Below are positions 1-11,281 of a stretch of 64,000 bases of DNA, piece after piece. A program made the translations under genes and the position numbers. The DNA is from Rachicladosporium sp. CCFEE 5018 (taxonomy: Eukaryota; Ascomycota; Dothideomycetes; Cladosporiales; Cladosporiaceae), in assembly GCA_002077045.2 (NCBI GenBank), contig KZ111149.1, positions 864,203-928,202 of the forward strand, read 5' to 3'. Every line of letters begins with the position of its first letter. The stretch's first letter is position 1. The notes beneath the pieces are model-generated. The model was not told where the DNA came from, searched no databases, and worked only from the letters and a program-made list of their open reading frames with translations.

Positions 1-136
1 CTGGAGAGGTTGATTTTGAGCGGCCAAGTCGTATGCACATAGTACATGCATCCTATTCAAAGGAGTCCATGCTTCGAGAGCGGATGTCCACCCAATGCCC
101 CGTTGGTCTTCGTGTCTCGCATCCAGAATCGACATC

Positions 137-511
137 TCATGTATCTGCCGAGATGTACATCACTGGGCATCGTCAGTAGGATAATACATCAATATGCGAT
201 CACTTCGACAGCAACATACCGTTGTTGCCTCTCACGAGCGCATCCCCATAATTTCTTCGTAGCTTTCCGTCGACGAACTCTTTCGTCTGCTCGAGTGCAA
301 TGTTCATGTAGCCATCGACTGATTGCAGCTCGCCTGTGCTCATGGTCAGCAGAACTTCATCGTACCTTGCTACAATGCCTGGTAGCGAACCCTTATAGAC
401 AACGCCTGAGTTCAACTTCACTGTGACCGGTGCTCCGATAATCTCGCTGAGGAAGCCAGATGGATCGCGCGAATCATTCGCACCATTCGGTGCTTGAGCT
501 GGTGCACTCAT
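137..511 (-). CDS. LSM6: U6 snRNA-associated Sm-like protein LSm6
   Basis: Three exons on the minus strand: 511-391, 333-220 and 162-137, 86 residues. LSm6 is a subunit of the Lsm1-7 ring (cytoplasmic mRNA decapping and decay) and of the Lsm2-8 ring (U6 snRNA in the nucleus). The Sm1 motif is seen as FLSEIIGAPVTVKLNSG and YKG, and the Sm2 region as VDGYMNIALEQTKEFVDG, ending RRNYGDALVRGNN. Both introns are 57 nt. The first begins GTTCGC and would otherwise insert 19 residues between YKG and ELQSVDG. The second begins GTATGT, and splicing to the CAG at 165-163 restores the family ending VMYISADT. Length and sequence match the family closely, so the identification is firm. The last 26-nt exon is easy to miss. 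Confidence 0.95.
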
Positions 512-811
512 TGTTGAATTCCGACGAGTGTTCGAGAGTATACAGTTGTAGAGACACAAGCTCTGTTCGAGACCACCTGAGTTTGAGGTAACGTGACTGC
601 GCGTTGACGCACGGACCCTCGCATTGTCTTGGCGTTACATCTGGGGGAGGGGTGGGTCAACACATGCTAAACTTGAAGTGAGACGAGCCGACCGCGGCGG
701 CAAGCTACAGACGAGTCGTGGCGTCGCTACGCACCATATGATAACCTAGTGACCGCGCGGACGTATCTCAGCAAGCAGGACACCGCGATCAATATCCACA
801 TAGCTCATGAG

Positions 812-2179
812 ATGTCTCTCTTCAAGAGGCCATCATGGGCTGCCAAAGAGCCCGAGGCGGATGCAGCTGAGCCGAAGGACCTTTTCAGTCACTCAGAGTC
901 GTTCAAGGACGTTGTCGCTGAGTCACAAAGACGTAAGCAGGAGAAAGCGGAGAGGAAGGCCAAGGCTGAGCGACGCAGCTCGAGTAAGCGGAAGAGTGAC
1001 GAGGTGAAGTTAGAGCTATCGCCCGGTTCGTCCAAGAGGCGTAGGATCAACAGCAATGATGCAGAGAAATTGCTTAGCGGGGTAGGGATCACCGCCGGAG
1101 CGGAGAGGGACAATGAAAGTAGCGATGAAGGCGAGGACGATGAGGCGCCAAAGTCAGCGCGAAAGTCACCGAGGAAGAAAAGGGATCTGTCAGGGAATTG
1201 GGAGGCTTCGGTCCAAGCAAAGGCAGCGCCCAAGACGGATGTGATCGAGCTCGGCGACTCTTCAGAGGACGAAGTAAAGACGGCGACCGCACCAGTACGT
1301 CGCGAGCGCATGGCTCCGTCACCATCACCGATTCTAGACGAGGATTCCGACCCAGACTTCGCTGCTCTAGCTCGTCAAGCACGCGCGCGACAAAGTAAAC
1401 TTGTTCGGAGTATATCAACAGATCTCCCGCTCCACGCCAGCGCAAACCATCTCCCGACACCTCCTCCACCACTAGAGCCGGATCCCGAAGTCCAGCTCCT
1501 CATCACTTCCCAGATAGCCGACACGAAACCTCTGCGCGTGATTCGTAGACTGTCTCAGCGTTTGCAAGAGGTCCGACATGCTTGGTGCGGGAAGCAAGGC
1601 TTTACTCCCGCTCAGATCCAAGGAATCTTCTTTATACACAACATGAGGCGAGTCTACGATGCCACAACGTGCCGGAGTCTGGGTTTGGATGTAAACGAGG
1701 AAGGTGCGGTCTTTCTGAAGGGCTCGGAGGGAGTGGAAGGTGCGGATAACGTGCATCTGGAAGCTGTTAACGCGGAGATCTTCGAGGAGCTGAAGAGGCT
1801 TACTGCGAGAGAGGAAGCTGCCAAGCGAGGCGAGGAGGAGCCAGAAGCTGTGGGTGCTGGGGAGCAGGAAGCTGGACAGCAGGAAGCCAAAGGCGACGCA
1901 CTCATACGGGTCATACTCAAGGGGAAGGCGACTGGGGATTGGAAGTTGAAGGTGAAGCCTGTAAGTTCTCTTCTCGACCGAAGCAATGAATGCTCTGACT
2001 GACGCTCGCGATAGACTACGACATTCGCGAAAATGGCGAATGCTTTCAGAAAGCAATTCGGAATTGGACCCGACAAGGCCATCTATCTGGAATTCGACGG
2101 CGATCGCCTCGATCCTGATGCCATGATGTCTGCGTCAGAGGTCGCAGACGAAGATTGCATTGAGGTGCACATCTCGTGA
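812..2179 (+). CDS. Rad60/Esc2/NIP45-type protein with tandem SUMO-like domains
   Basis: Two exons, 812-1960 and 2015-2179 (54-nt intron GTAAGT...ATAG), 437 residues. The N-terminal half is charged and disordered, with KKRR-type basic clusters and SD/E-rich acidic patches that resemble SUMO-interacting motifs (for example VIELGDSSEDE). A first SUMO-like domain lies around VQLLITSQIADTK to NVHLEAV. The second, C-terminal SUMO-like domain starts at ALIRVILKGKATGDWKLKVKP and continues across the intron into TTTFAKMANAFRKQFGI and YLEFDGDRLDP, ending in IEVHIS. Family members guide SUMO-dependent genome-stability functions in the nucleus with the Smc5/6 complex. An in-frame ATG at 749 would add 21 residues; I prefer 812 because MSLFKRPSW looks like the natural family start, but this is a judgement. 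Confidence 0.85.
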
Positions 2180-4724
2180 GCAGCGGAGCGGCGACACATC
2201 TTGCCTGGCTTACACACAGTTTGCTGAGATGAGGCATGGCTAACAGCTTACGCTGACTTGTATCTATTGTATGTGCTACGATTACATGCCCCACGGCTGA
2301 CACCGACTTGATGGTTTAATGCACTCGACCTCATTGATCATAATAGCCGAAGCTGCTTAGCTGGCAGCCTCGTCTCTGGTGATCTCAGCCCTCCCTCGCC
2401 CATCGTTGACAATCACATCAGCAGCTGCCGGCCAAGTTAACACGTTGGCTGTACCTCCCTTCCCCATATGTCTTGATGCAGTCTAGGGCTACCATCAACT
2501 GCTCCATACATCAGTGGCGATGCTACGACACCTGCGAGAAGAGTGGATCCGAGGGCGCTGATGCTTATGCTTGAAAATTGTGAGAGTAGACTCTTTGCAG
2601 GTACAAAGCTGACGCATCTCTAGATGAAGAGATCCTGAAGTCATTCTTCGACACAATTGGTTGCGGGTCCGCCATGTCATGCTCGCACGGTCACGAGCAC
2701 ATACTGGCAAGCTTCCATTGCAGAGCCTCGGACCACAGTCCCTTTGATGTCCACGCCGAGGTCGTAAGCTGGCCCGTTACTCACATAGAGCTTGCAGACC
2801 TTGGCGGCAATACAGGTACGGTCATCCATTTAGTTAGTGTCGACATCAACGATCACTCTAAAGGCGTGGTGAAGGCTGCTTCACTGCTGGAAGGTTATAG
2901 CATGGTCTGCTTCGGTTTCGACATCTTTAAGCTGGCGGCGCCGAGCTACACCAACAAACTGTTCAAGACGCTGAGTCGGCCGCTTTACTTGGTCCTGGAA
3001 GCTCCGAATGTGCCACTAATGAGTCTGAGCTGTCGGAGCTGGGAAGCACTGCAGCCTAGCGGCCAGCACATGTTCGACGTGCTGAACGAGTATCAGCTCC
3101 CCCGGTGCGAGTCAAGGCCCCTGTTATAGATGAGCTTAGCCTTACACAACGCTCACCAGGATCACCTAGCAAGCCTCGAGGTACAGAGCGATCCTGACTG
3201 GCTGGTTGCACCACTGCCGGTCATCGACTGCAACGGATCGAGACAGGGAGAAGGCGTCGTTACGGTCTTGACGGTATGCGCAGCTCGCCAGCACGGCCCG
3301 GCGGACGGCGTTGATGGAGGTGACATGCAGGGCCGAGTGCGAATGGCAAGCTGCCAAATCCTCGGGGCTTAGAGCTACGAAAGTGCGATCAGCAGGTCAT
3401 AATGCGGGTGGTGCGTTAGTGTGCCAGGTTGCTACGTGGCAGGTCGGATTGGACATTACATAGCAGCCTCAGTACCGGCAGGCAAGGCTTGTGAGCGACT
3501 GAAGTGCTTCCGAAGAGGGAGAACATGACAGACACTGTAAGTCGAGAAATAATATCCAGCCGCATCGAGTCACGAATCTCCATCAGCACAAGCTGTAGCT
3601 CGTGCGCCATGCTGTTGAACGTTTGCGATGTGGCGCCTGAGCTGTAATCCGGTGGGACGTCTAATATGTGGTGTCAGTGATACGGCAGGTGCGTCCATCA
3701 GATTTATTCCTGCTTCGAAAATGAAACCCATTTCCGCACTGTGAACGCACTCCGCACGGCTCAACAGACTGAAGTCATGTCAAGCGTCTGCCATGTCGAT
3801 ATATCGGATCCACGTCCAGACTTGATCGTATTGTAGCCCAAAGGCTCCACCAGCCGGTCATCTATTGGGCTGCAGGCGGCCGTCAGGCTGCACCGAACAG
3901 TTTTTAAGCTCGGGTGGGGCCGGCGACAACATCGCTTGTGAGGGTCTGGATGGTCATTTCGACAGTTCCCAGAATGATCAGAACCCGAAGATATTCGAGA
4001 TCGCCCTACACGCTTCACCATTGAGGACACGACGCATCGTGCTGGTCGAATCTCCGCTCCTGCAACAGCAACAGCCCACCACACCCGACCACACTGTGTG
4101 GCCGTTACTAAGGTCATCGTACAGACCTGCAGGACACACAAACACCGCACTTCTGCCCCTCGCCTGTGTTTGCAGACAGCTGAGGGTAGAGCTTTCGTCG
4201 ACCGTAGGCCTAGTCCTGCCACGATCATCAACTTCTGGCAATCACGAAACACCAACATATCGACGCCTCACTCCTCTGTTTCAGCACAGACGAAGGGCGC
4301 AGCCGGCGCTTGTCTGGCCTCTCTCGGCTCTTTGGACTCTGGGTGTCTGGACTGCTTTTCGAGGCGCGCGCGTGTGCCACTTCGTGAGACTGCCCCTCGT
4401 CCGTAGAACAAACCGCGTCTCACATACTCGCCCCCTCCCCTCAGGTTCAGGGCCATACCACTCATCAGTACTGTCTCTTCAGACACTCGCAAGTAGAACA
4501 TCAAGTCGAACATCGAAGGAAATCCCCCACGCGGTCTCGACGCGATCGGAAAAGTCAAAGCGCGACAAGCTCTCAATTTAGAGCCCGCGATTGCGGCAGC
4601 ACCCTATCCCCCTGGCGACGGCCACCACTCGAAGACCCCACCACAGGCTCGCCTCTCTTGCTCCCCTCACCGCCAGAGTGAGGTCAGTCAAGCTGAGAAT
4701 CGTCGCCATTCGCACTCACAATCA
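2180..4724. other. gene-poor interval with one weak, interrupted open frame
   Basis: No recognisable gene. The only notable frame is on the plus strand, 2674-3372: 151 codons, then a TAG at 3127-3129, then 80 more codons in the same frame starting with an ATG. It reads like ordinary protein (for example LYLVLEAPNVPLMSLSCRSW) but I recognise no family. It could be a hypothetical gene, a degraded gene or chance. The stretch from 3373 to 4724 has only open frames of random character and probably includes the promoter and 5' leader of the gene starting at 4725. Confidence 0.3.
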
Positions 4725-6908
4725 ATGCCGTAAGTTCACAATCCTTTCGGATATTGCAAACCCGGTCGCTGTCCTTTGGTGTCACACCTGAAGCGGGCAG
4801 GACAAGCGGGGCAGATCACGACGTTGCGGTCACCAGATCATGCAGCTGAGTTGACATTTTTCTCACATAGCAAAACATCATTCACCGTCAGCTCGGGCTC
4901 GGAACGCGTTGTAGTCTTTCCCGAAGGTCGCGCATCACGCAGCGCATCGGTCCACTCGCCCACCTCCAGCGAAAGCAGGAGTTTCACAAGTTCTAACGAG
5001 TCCGAGGAGTGGACTCGGCTCGAAGCACCCTACGAAGGCGAAGAAGACGACATCGAACCCTCCGACTCTGCCTCGCGATCCAAGCAATCGCGGTCGCGCC
5101 GTCACACGACGGAGGCGCGACCAGCTCCAGCCCGGCGGCACTCCTCTCGGCGCGTTCCATCCTCACGCGAGCGAGAAAGGGAGGAGCTGCCGCGACAATC
5201 CTCCACCCACCACGGACACCACTCCTCACGCGAACCACGGCACCATCGTAGTCAATCGAGACGCACCGCCTCAGACGAGTCCGCTAGCAGTGTGGCGTCT
5301 CCGGATGACTACCCCTACGGCCACCATGGCATGCCGCCGCCGCGTGGCTATCCGCCGCCCAGCGGGTATAGACACGTGCCGGCTCCAGCGCCGCCGCATA
5401 CCCATGGTGGCTATCCGCCCAGCATGACCGGGCCTCCTGGCTATGCGCCTGACCCATTCCAACAGCACGCGCAAGCTTTAGTCCATATGCCACAACAACA
5501 CACAGATCCTTTCGGCTACCCTTCGAGTAATCCCTTCTCGCCCGGTGCTGGACCGCAGAACAACCCCTTCTCGCCAATGGGCTCGACTGGAGGCACGAGC
5601 TACTTTAACGCTGAGCCGCAAGCACCACCCATGCATCACATGCCACAACAACGACCAGGCGCACCTTCACAACGCCACAGCATGTATGCGCCAAGCAGTG
5701 CAGGCTACCCTGGCGCTGAGATGGCAGCGTATCAACATGGCATGTATCCACCATACATGCCTGGCTATCCACAAATGCCCTACATGTACCCGCCCTCGCA
5801 CACTGCTTCACCAGCACCTCCACCTGCCAAAGATGAGAAGAGTGAGGAGATGCAGAGCCTACGAGATCTGATCAAGAAGCATGAGGAAGAACGCGTCGCG
5901 CGCGAGAGGGCTATGATTGCCAAGGCCGAGGCGGACGCTGCTGCGTGGGCCGCAGCTCGCGCGAAGGAGGAGGAGGAGAAGAAGAAAGCAGCCGAGATTG
6001 CCGCAGCATCTGCACTCGCCAAGGCCGAAGCCGAGAAGGCTGCTGAAGTATCGGCGAAGAAGGTCAAGGAGGAGAGCGATGCGAAGCTGAAGGAGGCCGA
6101 GGAGGCGTCCAAGAGAGCCAAAGAAGAGTCTGAGAAAAAGCTGGCTGACGCGAAGAAAGCCAAAGAGGATGTAGAGAAGAAGAAGAAGGAGCTTGAAGAG
6201 GAAATCAAAAAGAACGCGCCACTTCCTGACATGCTCAAAGCGCCCATCAAATTCAAGGACGCCGTGGGTCGCAAATTCAGCTTTCCCTGGCATCTCTGCA
6301 AGACTTGGAAGGGCATGGAAGGGCTCATCAAGCAAGCTTTTGTCCACGTAGACGTCATTGGCGACCACGTGCACATGGGCCATTACGACTTGACGGGTCC
6401 AGACGGGGAGATCATACTCCCGCAAGTATGGGACACGATGGTGCAGCCGGACTGGGAGATCACTATGCACATGTGGCCTTATGAGGACGAGAAGGACAAG
6501 AAGAAGGGAAAAGACAAGCACGGTCATGGGCACATCGACATCATGGACGATCTGGGAGATCCATTCGCAGGCATGGGTCTCGACGACCTTCTCGCTCTCG
6601 ATGCTGGCAAGCTGTCGAAGAAAGATGGTAAGAAGGGCATCAATTCTGGAGCGGCGGCGAAGAAATCGAAGAGGCAGTCGGCGATCATCGACGTGCCAAT
6701 GGCGCCTGCGCATCGCTCCAAAGGTGGTGGTGGGATCCCGCCACCACCCACCGGTGGTCTTACGGACCTGGACATGTTGCTGGGTATGCCTGGTGGATTG
6801 GGCATGCTGGGTGAGCATTCCAAACCTAAACCGAAGCCAAGGAGTAAGAGTAATAAGGACGTGCCTCTCTTTGCGTCCTGGATTGCGGGGAGCAGGAAGA
6901 AGAAGTGA
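4725..6908 (+). CDS. Coiled-coil protein with C-terminal fungal ubiquitin-like domain
   Basis: Two exons proposed: a 5-nt first exon 4725-4729 (ATGCC, donor GTAAGT) and 4871-6908, acceptor CACATAG after a pyrimidine tract; 680 residues starting MPKTSFTVSSGSERVVVFPEG. The alternative is an intronless start at 4776 (710 residues), but the sequence between does not look coding. Order along the protein: Ser-rich basic region; long Pro/Tyr/Met/His-rich low-complexity region; a Glu/Lys/Ala-rich coiled coil roughly in the middle; then a folded domain PIKFKDAVGRKFSFPWHLC to WEITMHMWPYED, which is the ubiquitin-like domain (ULD_2 type) common in filamentous fungi; then a Gly/Lys-rich tail. The molecular role of this family is not known to me. 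The low-complexity region and coiled coil suggest a scaffold, which is inference. Confidence 0.75.
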
Positions 6909-7410
6909 AGCGTGGAGGATCTAACGGACGCCATCTCGTATGTTTGATTTGAGTGTAATGCGAGCGAGCCGGGAAAATGGGACACGGCGCTGACGACTGG
7001 CATGATCTTCTTGTTTGCTTCGCTTCTTGTGTGATACCCTTTTCTTTGCGGACTTGGGTCTCAGCTTACTGGGGATGCATCGCGCGCTGGTCGCCAGAAG
7101 AGATGTTCGCGAGAACGAGGGCGAATGGAGTTGGCTAAGCATCTTTGCGCGAAATATAGCGGTCTTGACATAGCAGCGAGCGCTCGAGGAACGAAAGTAT
7201 CTCATTTTCACTATCGTTCCTTTACCTTATCTGCCAGTATTGTCCTCGTAGTGTAGCCCTCTCGACGCTTGTTGTACTGTCCATGTAGCCCATCTCGATG
7301 CTCGGCTACTTCACCCGAAACCCCGACCTAAGGATTACCCAAGCTTCAGCCCATCGTAACCCCAACACCGCGGTCATTCATCCTCCTCCAACCCGTCATT
7401 GACACTCACT
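6909..7410. other. intergenic, promoter of MPC1
   Basis: No coding signal on either strand. It holds the 3' region of the ubiquitin-like-domain gene and the pyrimidine-rich leader upstream of the MPC1 start at 7411. Confidence 0.5.
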
Positions 7411-8135
7411 ATGGCGGTCGCAATCAAAGCGCTCAATGCGCGCATACGCGCGAACCCAACGCTCGACTACTTCTGCTCCACACGTACGCGCAATCCTCCA
7501 GCAACCCCCATAAGGATCCAATGACTAACGACCCAATGCCGCAGATTTCTGGGGACCGGCCTCGAACTTCGGTATCCCGATTGCGGCGGTGATGGACACG
7601 CAGAAGGACCCTGACATGTAGGTCTGCCTGTCCTCTTGCTCTCTCTCGAGCGAACGACGAGTCACGAGACCATGTACGGGCATAAGGGCTGACGAAGCGA
7701 CAACAGCATCTCCGGCCCCATGACCGCAGCGCTGATCGGCTACTCCGGTGTCTTCATGCGCTACTCCATGGCTGTCACACCTAAGAACTACCTCCTCTTT
7801 GGATGCCACGCTGTGAACTTCAGCGCGCAGGTAACGCAAGGGTATCGGTTTGTGAATCATTGGTAGTGAGTACCTCCTCGATCGCATTGGGTTAGCAAGA
7901 TTGAGTGAGCTGATAATCGGATTGCAGCTTGGGCGGCAAAGCGAAGAGCGTAGAGGCACAGGCGAAGGAGGGTCTACAGGGTGTGAAGGGTGGAGCGAAT
8001 GAGGGATTGGCAAAGATTCAGGGCGGAGCGAACGAAGGGCTGGAGAAGGTGAAGGAGGGCGCGAACAAGGCGTTTGTCAAGGCTGAGGAGTTGGGTCAGC
8101 AGGCGAAGGCAGAGGTGAAGAAGGTCATATCGTGA
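7411..8135 (+). CDS. MPC1: Mitochondrial pyruvate carrier subunit 1 with 11-residue-repeat tail
   Basis: Four exons: 7411-7483, 7545-7617, 7707-7865 and 7928-8135; 170 residues. MPC1 pairs with another MPC protein in the inner mitochondrial membrane to import pyruvate into the matrix. Family blocks are clear: HFWGPASNFGIPIAAVMDTQ, DPDIISGPMT, MRYSMAVTPKNYLLFGCH, and NFSAQVTQGYRFVNHWY. The conserved carrier ends near residue 104. Residues 116-148 are three 11-residue repeats, EGLQGVKGGAN, EGLAKIQGGAN and EGLEKVKEGAN, followed by a looser fourth and a Lys/Ala-rich end. This tail is the whole of the last exon. Tails of this kind can fold as membrane-binding amphipathic helices; that role is inference. 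Confidence 0.93.
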
Positions 8136-8367
8136 GAGGATAAATTGAGGGTGAAATGTACACTGGTTCATATCGCTCTGCTGGCTACCCTTGCAACTCC
8201 GTGTTGTGTACTCCGTTCAGTGGGAGCGAAAGCTGCATTCGCGAAGAATAGCAGAAGTGCCATACTTGTGAAGCTGAAGCGCGCGGCTGGCTGGGATTCA
8301 TGTTGCGGGATCGAGGATCACAGCGCGAAAGGGTATCATGGACATCGTTATGTACAGTTAAGTGCAC

Positions 8368-9248
8368 CTACAGCACAGCTTGCAACATCACAGCCGAGAC
8401 GACCAGCGCAACGGCCGCAGCGCCTCGACTCCATAACCTGACCGCCTTCGCCGCAAATCCAGGCTCCCCATCCTTGCCCTGCCCAACTTTACCCACGTTT
8501 CCACCAAATTGACCGGCGACATTCCCCGGTGGGTCGTACTCGCACACCAGGTACCAGCCATTCGCGCCATTGCTCGCACTGTTACTGCATTTGATTGCGC
8601 CGCACCCGACTGTGGTGGTGTTCTTCCATACTAGTTGTGTGTAGTGGCCGGACTTCTCAGAGAACTTTCGTGCTTCGTAGTTGTACGAGCTCTCCTCGTT
8701 CGCCCAAGCGTCGATTGAGATTGTCGGGGAGCTGTAACCCACTGCCAGGTTCTCGCCGCTGGAGCCGCCCTGTCATCTGTCAGTCTGCTGAGCTTAGTTG
8801 CACGGGAGACAGATCTTACCGAATGCTCAAAGACGCACTTCTCCGCATGGGTACCTGCATACTCAGCCAACTTATCAGACCATGTCACTGGATTCGCCAG
8901 ATGTTGTGCCCGGAAGTAGTTCGTGCTGTTCAACACAGCGTCCTGGAACGCCTGACCCTGCCATGACATATCTCCACTCATGGCTGGAGCCGTGGGGAAC
9001 GACGTAGCTGCACCAGTGACTGTCGACCCGACGACCGTAGAAATTCCGAGTGTCGAGCCGTCTACTAGTGTTGCTGTGGAATAGGTCGTGATCGTGTTGG
9101 AGTTGCTGGTAATCACAACCCATATGGTTCGGACAGCGGTGCTGGTAATGACAACAGTCGAGTCGGACTCCGCGTGGGCGTGCTGACTTGTCGTCAAGAG
9201 AGATAGCCAACATTGCGCCGCCAGCGCACGAAGTGTAAAGCCATGCAT
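8368..9248 (-). CDS. Secreted CAP/PR-1 (SCP-domain) protein with likely GPI anchor
   Basis: Two exons, 9248-8820 and 8769-8368 (50-nt intron GTAAGA...ACAG), 276 residues. Order: signal peptide at residues 1 to about 26; a Ser/Thr-rich linker to about residue 85; a CAP domain from QDAVLNSTNYFRAQH onward. CAP landmarks are WSDKLAEYA, CVFEHS, GENLAVGYSS, the GHYTQLVWKNTTTVGCG signature and YLVCEYDPPGN. Fungal homologues (yeast Pry proteins) bind and export sterols and fatty acids. The C-terminus is an Arg-containing spacer and a hydrophobic stretch (AAAVALVVSAVMLQAVL) reaching the stop, as expected for a GPI-attachment signal, so the protein is probably wall- or membrane-anchored rather than free. 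Splicing restores the conserved EHSGGSSGENL stretch in frame. Confidence 0.9.
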
Positions 9249-10135
9249 GACTTCGACGTCTTGGAGCTCCGAGGAATGCGGCTATGCTGTCGCGTGCCAC
9301 TGTAATGATTGGCTCAGAATACTTGATGCCAACAAGAGGCGCAGGTCTCAGATCAGGTCCAGTCTAGTGATAAGCGCCTTTCGATGTCTTCCTGGAGTCG
9401 CGAGTCGTCGAGATTCATGCTGACGAAGGAAAAGAGCGACGGAAACGCGAAAAGTACAAACCTCCTACTGCTGTGGACTTCATCTCCAAGGCGCTGTCTT
9501 ACCGAGCGGCGAGCGGGATCATATTGCACTCAATTACAGTGCACGGCCTGTTGTCCTCGTGTAAATGATCAGCGACTGGGCCAGACAAATGCTTCGCTGA
9601 TGGCGAGACAGGGGTAGTCGGTCAATCCAACATGAAACATGCAGGTGGTAGATCGCGTGCGGAGGCGAACGGAAGTCGAGTGTACGGCGTCCAAGGCCGC
9701 ATTTCTTATCACCTTAGGCATCGAAGCAGGTCTTGGCAGCGGCCCGCCTCTCGACGGAGTACTTGGATTTCGAGATTCTTTCGAATCTTCTTCTACTCGG
9801 CATCAAAAAAGCATCAGAGCCAGCCACGACACCTGCCCCCATTCACGGCATGGTGTTGCCAGTCCTTCTGTTGAAGGGCGTGGCTCTGTAGAGTGACTTC
9901 TCCTGGATTATAGGAAGCCGGCTTCCGTTGTGTGACTTTGTTGTCGCGATGGATTTCAGGTGTCCGAGAAGGGAGTACATTACATTGAGTGGGAAGCCAG
10001 CGGTTTCAAATGAGCCATGGGCATCATAATGGCAAAGCATTTATTTGCGCAGTGTTTACATGCGTGCTCGATTGGCCGTCGGGGCCGCACTGCAGATGTT
10101 GAGCGCATGCCCTTCATTTACGTGGCCAGCGAACC
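9249..10135. other. intergenic region without a recognisable gene
   Basis: Short open frames only, none resembling protein families, with no repeat or RNA signature I can see. It holds the promoter of the minus-strand CAP gene on its left and the 3' end of the glutathione transferase gene on its right. Confidence 0.5.
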
Positions 10136-11281
10136 TCACTTTTGCGTGTAAGCTTCACCAATGCCCTTCTGCACCGCGGGTCTCTCAGCGATCCTCGCGA
10201 TCCACTTCTTCAAGTGCGGGAAAGGCTTCATCTCCTCCTCGGTGAAGCCAGTCTTCTCCCAGCCCTTGACCCAAGGCCAAGTCTTGATGTCGGCAACCGA
10301 GTACTTACCCTTGCCATTACCGGCCAAATAGTCCCGCTCCTCTCCGCTGTACTTGCCCGAGAGCTGAATCTCAAGCACGCCATACACGCGAAGGGTCTCG
10401 TTCTTGAAGCGGTTGATGGCGTACTCAATCTTCTCCGGGGCTGCGCGGCTGAAGTGGTTCACTTGGCCTGTTGCAGAGGTCAGTATCTCAGAACGTTCAG
10501 AGAAAAGAGAAGTACGATGACATACCTTGGTAAGGTGCACCGGAGCCGTGCCAGAAGAACGTCCACTGCAGGCACTGGTTGCGCTCCTTCTCGTCCTTGA
10601 AGCCAAAAGTGTCGTTCTTGTCGGCAAACTTGACGAGGTACAGCATCTCAGCTGAAGTCTCCATGACGGTGAACGGTGGGTTCGCGGTGTTGTCGACTAG
10701 GACGGGGATGCGTCCTGTGCAATGTTAGAGCTGCGAGACACCACGATGCTGCTGTTCAGCTCACCATTGGGATCAAGACGAAGGAACCAGTCCTTCTTCT
10801 GGTCGTTGGTCATGATGTTGATCAAGGTCGTTGTCCATTCGAGGCCGTATGCTTCCTTTCACAATTCATCAGCAATGGTGTCTCGGGTGCATCATCACTA
10901 GTGTCATGAGACTACCTTGAGCTCCTCGAGCAATATCTGAACAGCCTGGCCATTAGGAGTGTTCATAGTCAACAAATGGAGTCCCTTCGCATTCTTGACA
11001 TCGTCCGGCGTCTCGTCTGTGTAGATTGATGGTGCCATGGTCGTGGTCGTGGAGTAGGCTCGTCTTGATCTGCTGATGATCGGACTTGGAGTGAGACGAT
11101 GAGTAAATAGCCTTCTTGTAGGCGTTTGATGCTGCTCTAATCGAACGAAAGACAAGGGCACACCTGTCGACGAGGGTCTTACTAATGCGTGAGGGGAGCT
11201 CCGGGTGATGTGACGTGCTTGATGAGCACTCTGTAACCCCGCGGAAAGCGTCCGGTACCGCACTATCGTCGAGGGTGGCAT
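10136..11281 (-). CDS. Ure2-like glutathione S-transferase with captured mitochondrial-type presequence
   Basis: Four exons: 11281-10916, 10855-10765, 10714-10526 and 10467-10136; 325 residues. From the internal Met at 11038 (MAPSIYTDETPDDVK) it is a complete Ure2/GstB-like GST of 244 residues: thioredoxin-fold part with LLTMNTPNGQAVQILLEELK, the GRIPVLVD turn and the ETSAEMLYLV Glu-Ser motif; helical part with QWTFFWHGSGAPYQGQVNHF and YSVADIKTWPWV. It would use glutathione for detoxification or redox work. Upstream, 81 in-frame residues (MPPSTIVRYRTLSAG... ending RRAYSTTTT) are Arg/Ser/Thr-rich without acidic runs, like a mitochondrial presequence. The same leader is at 62881 in front of a different protein. 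Whether translation starts at 11281, 11038 or both is unknown. Confidence 0.88.

Noticed and set aside
3865..4581. 238-codon plus-strand open frame before the ubiquitin-like-domain gene.
   Set aside because: Composition is random-like, no domain, frames open on both strands at once, and it lies in the probable promoter and 5' leader.
5859..6818. 319-codon minus-strand frame across the coiled-coil gene, rich in Leu.
   Set aside because: Antisense shadow of Glu/Lys codons in the real coiled coil; the plus-strand reading has a clear domain.
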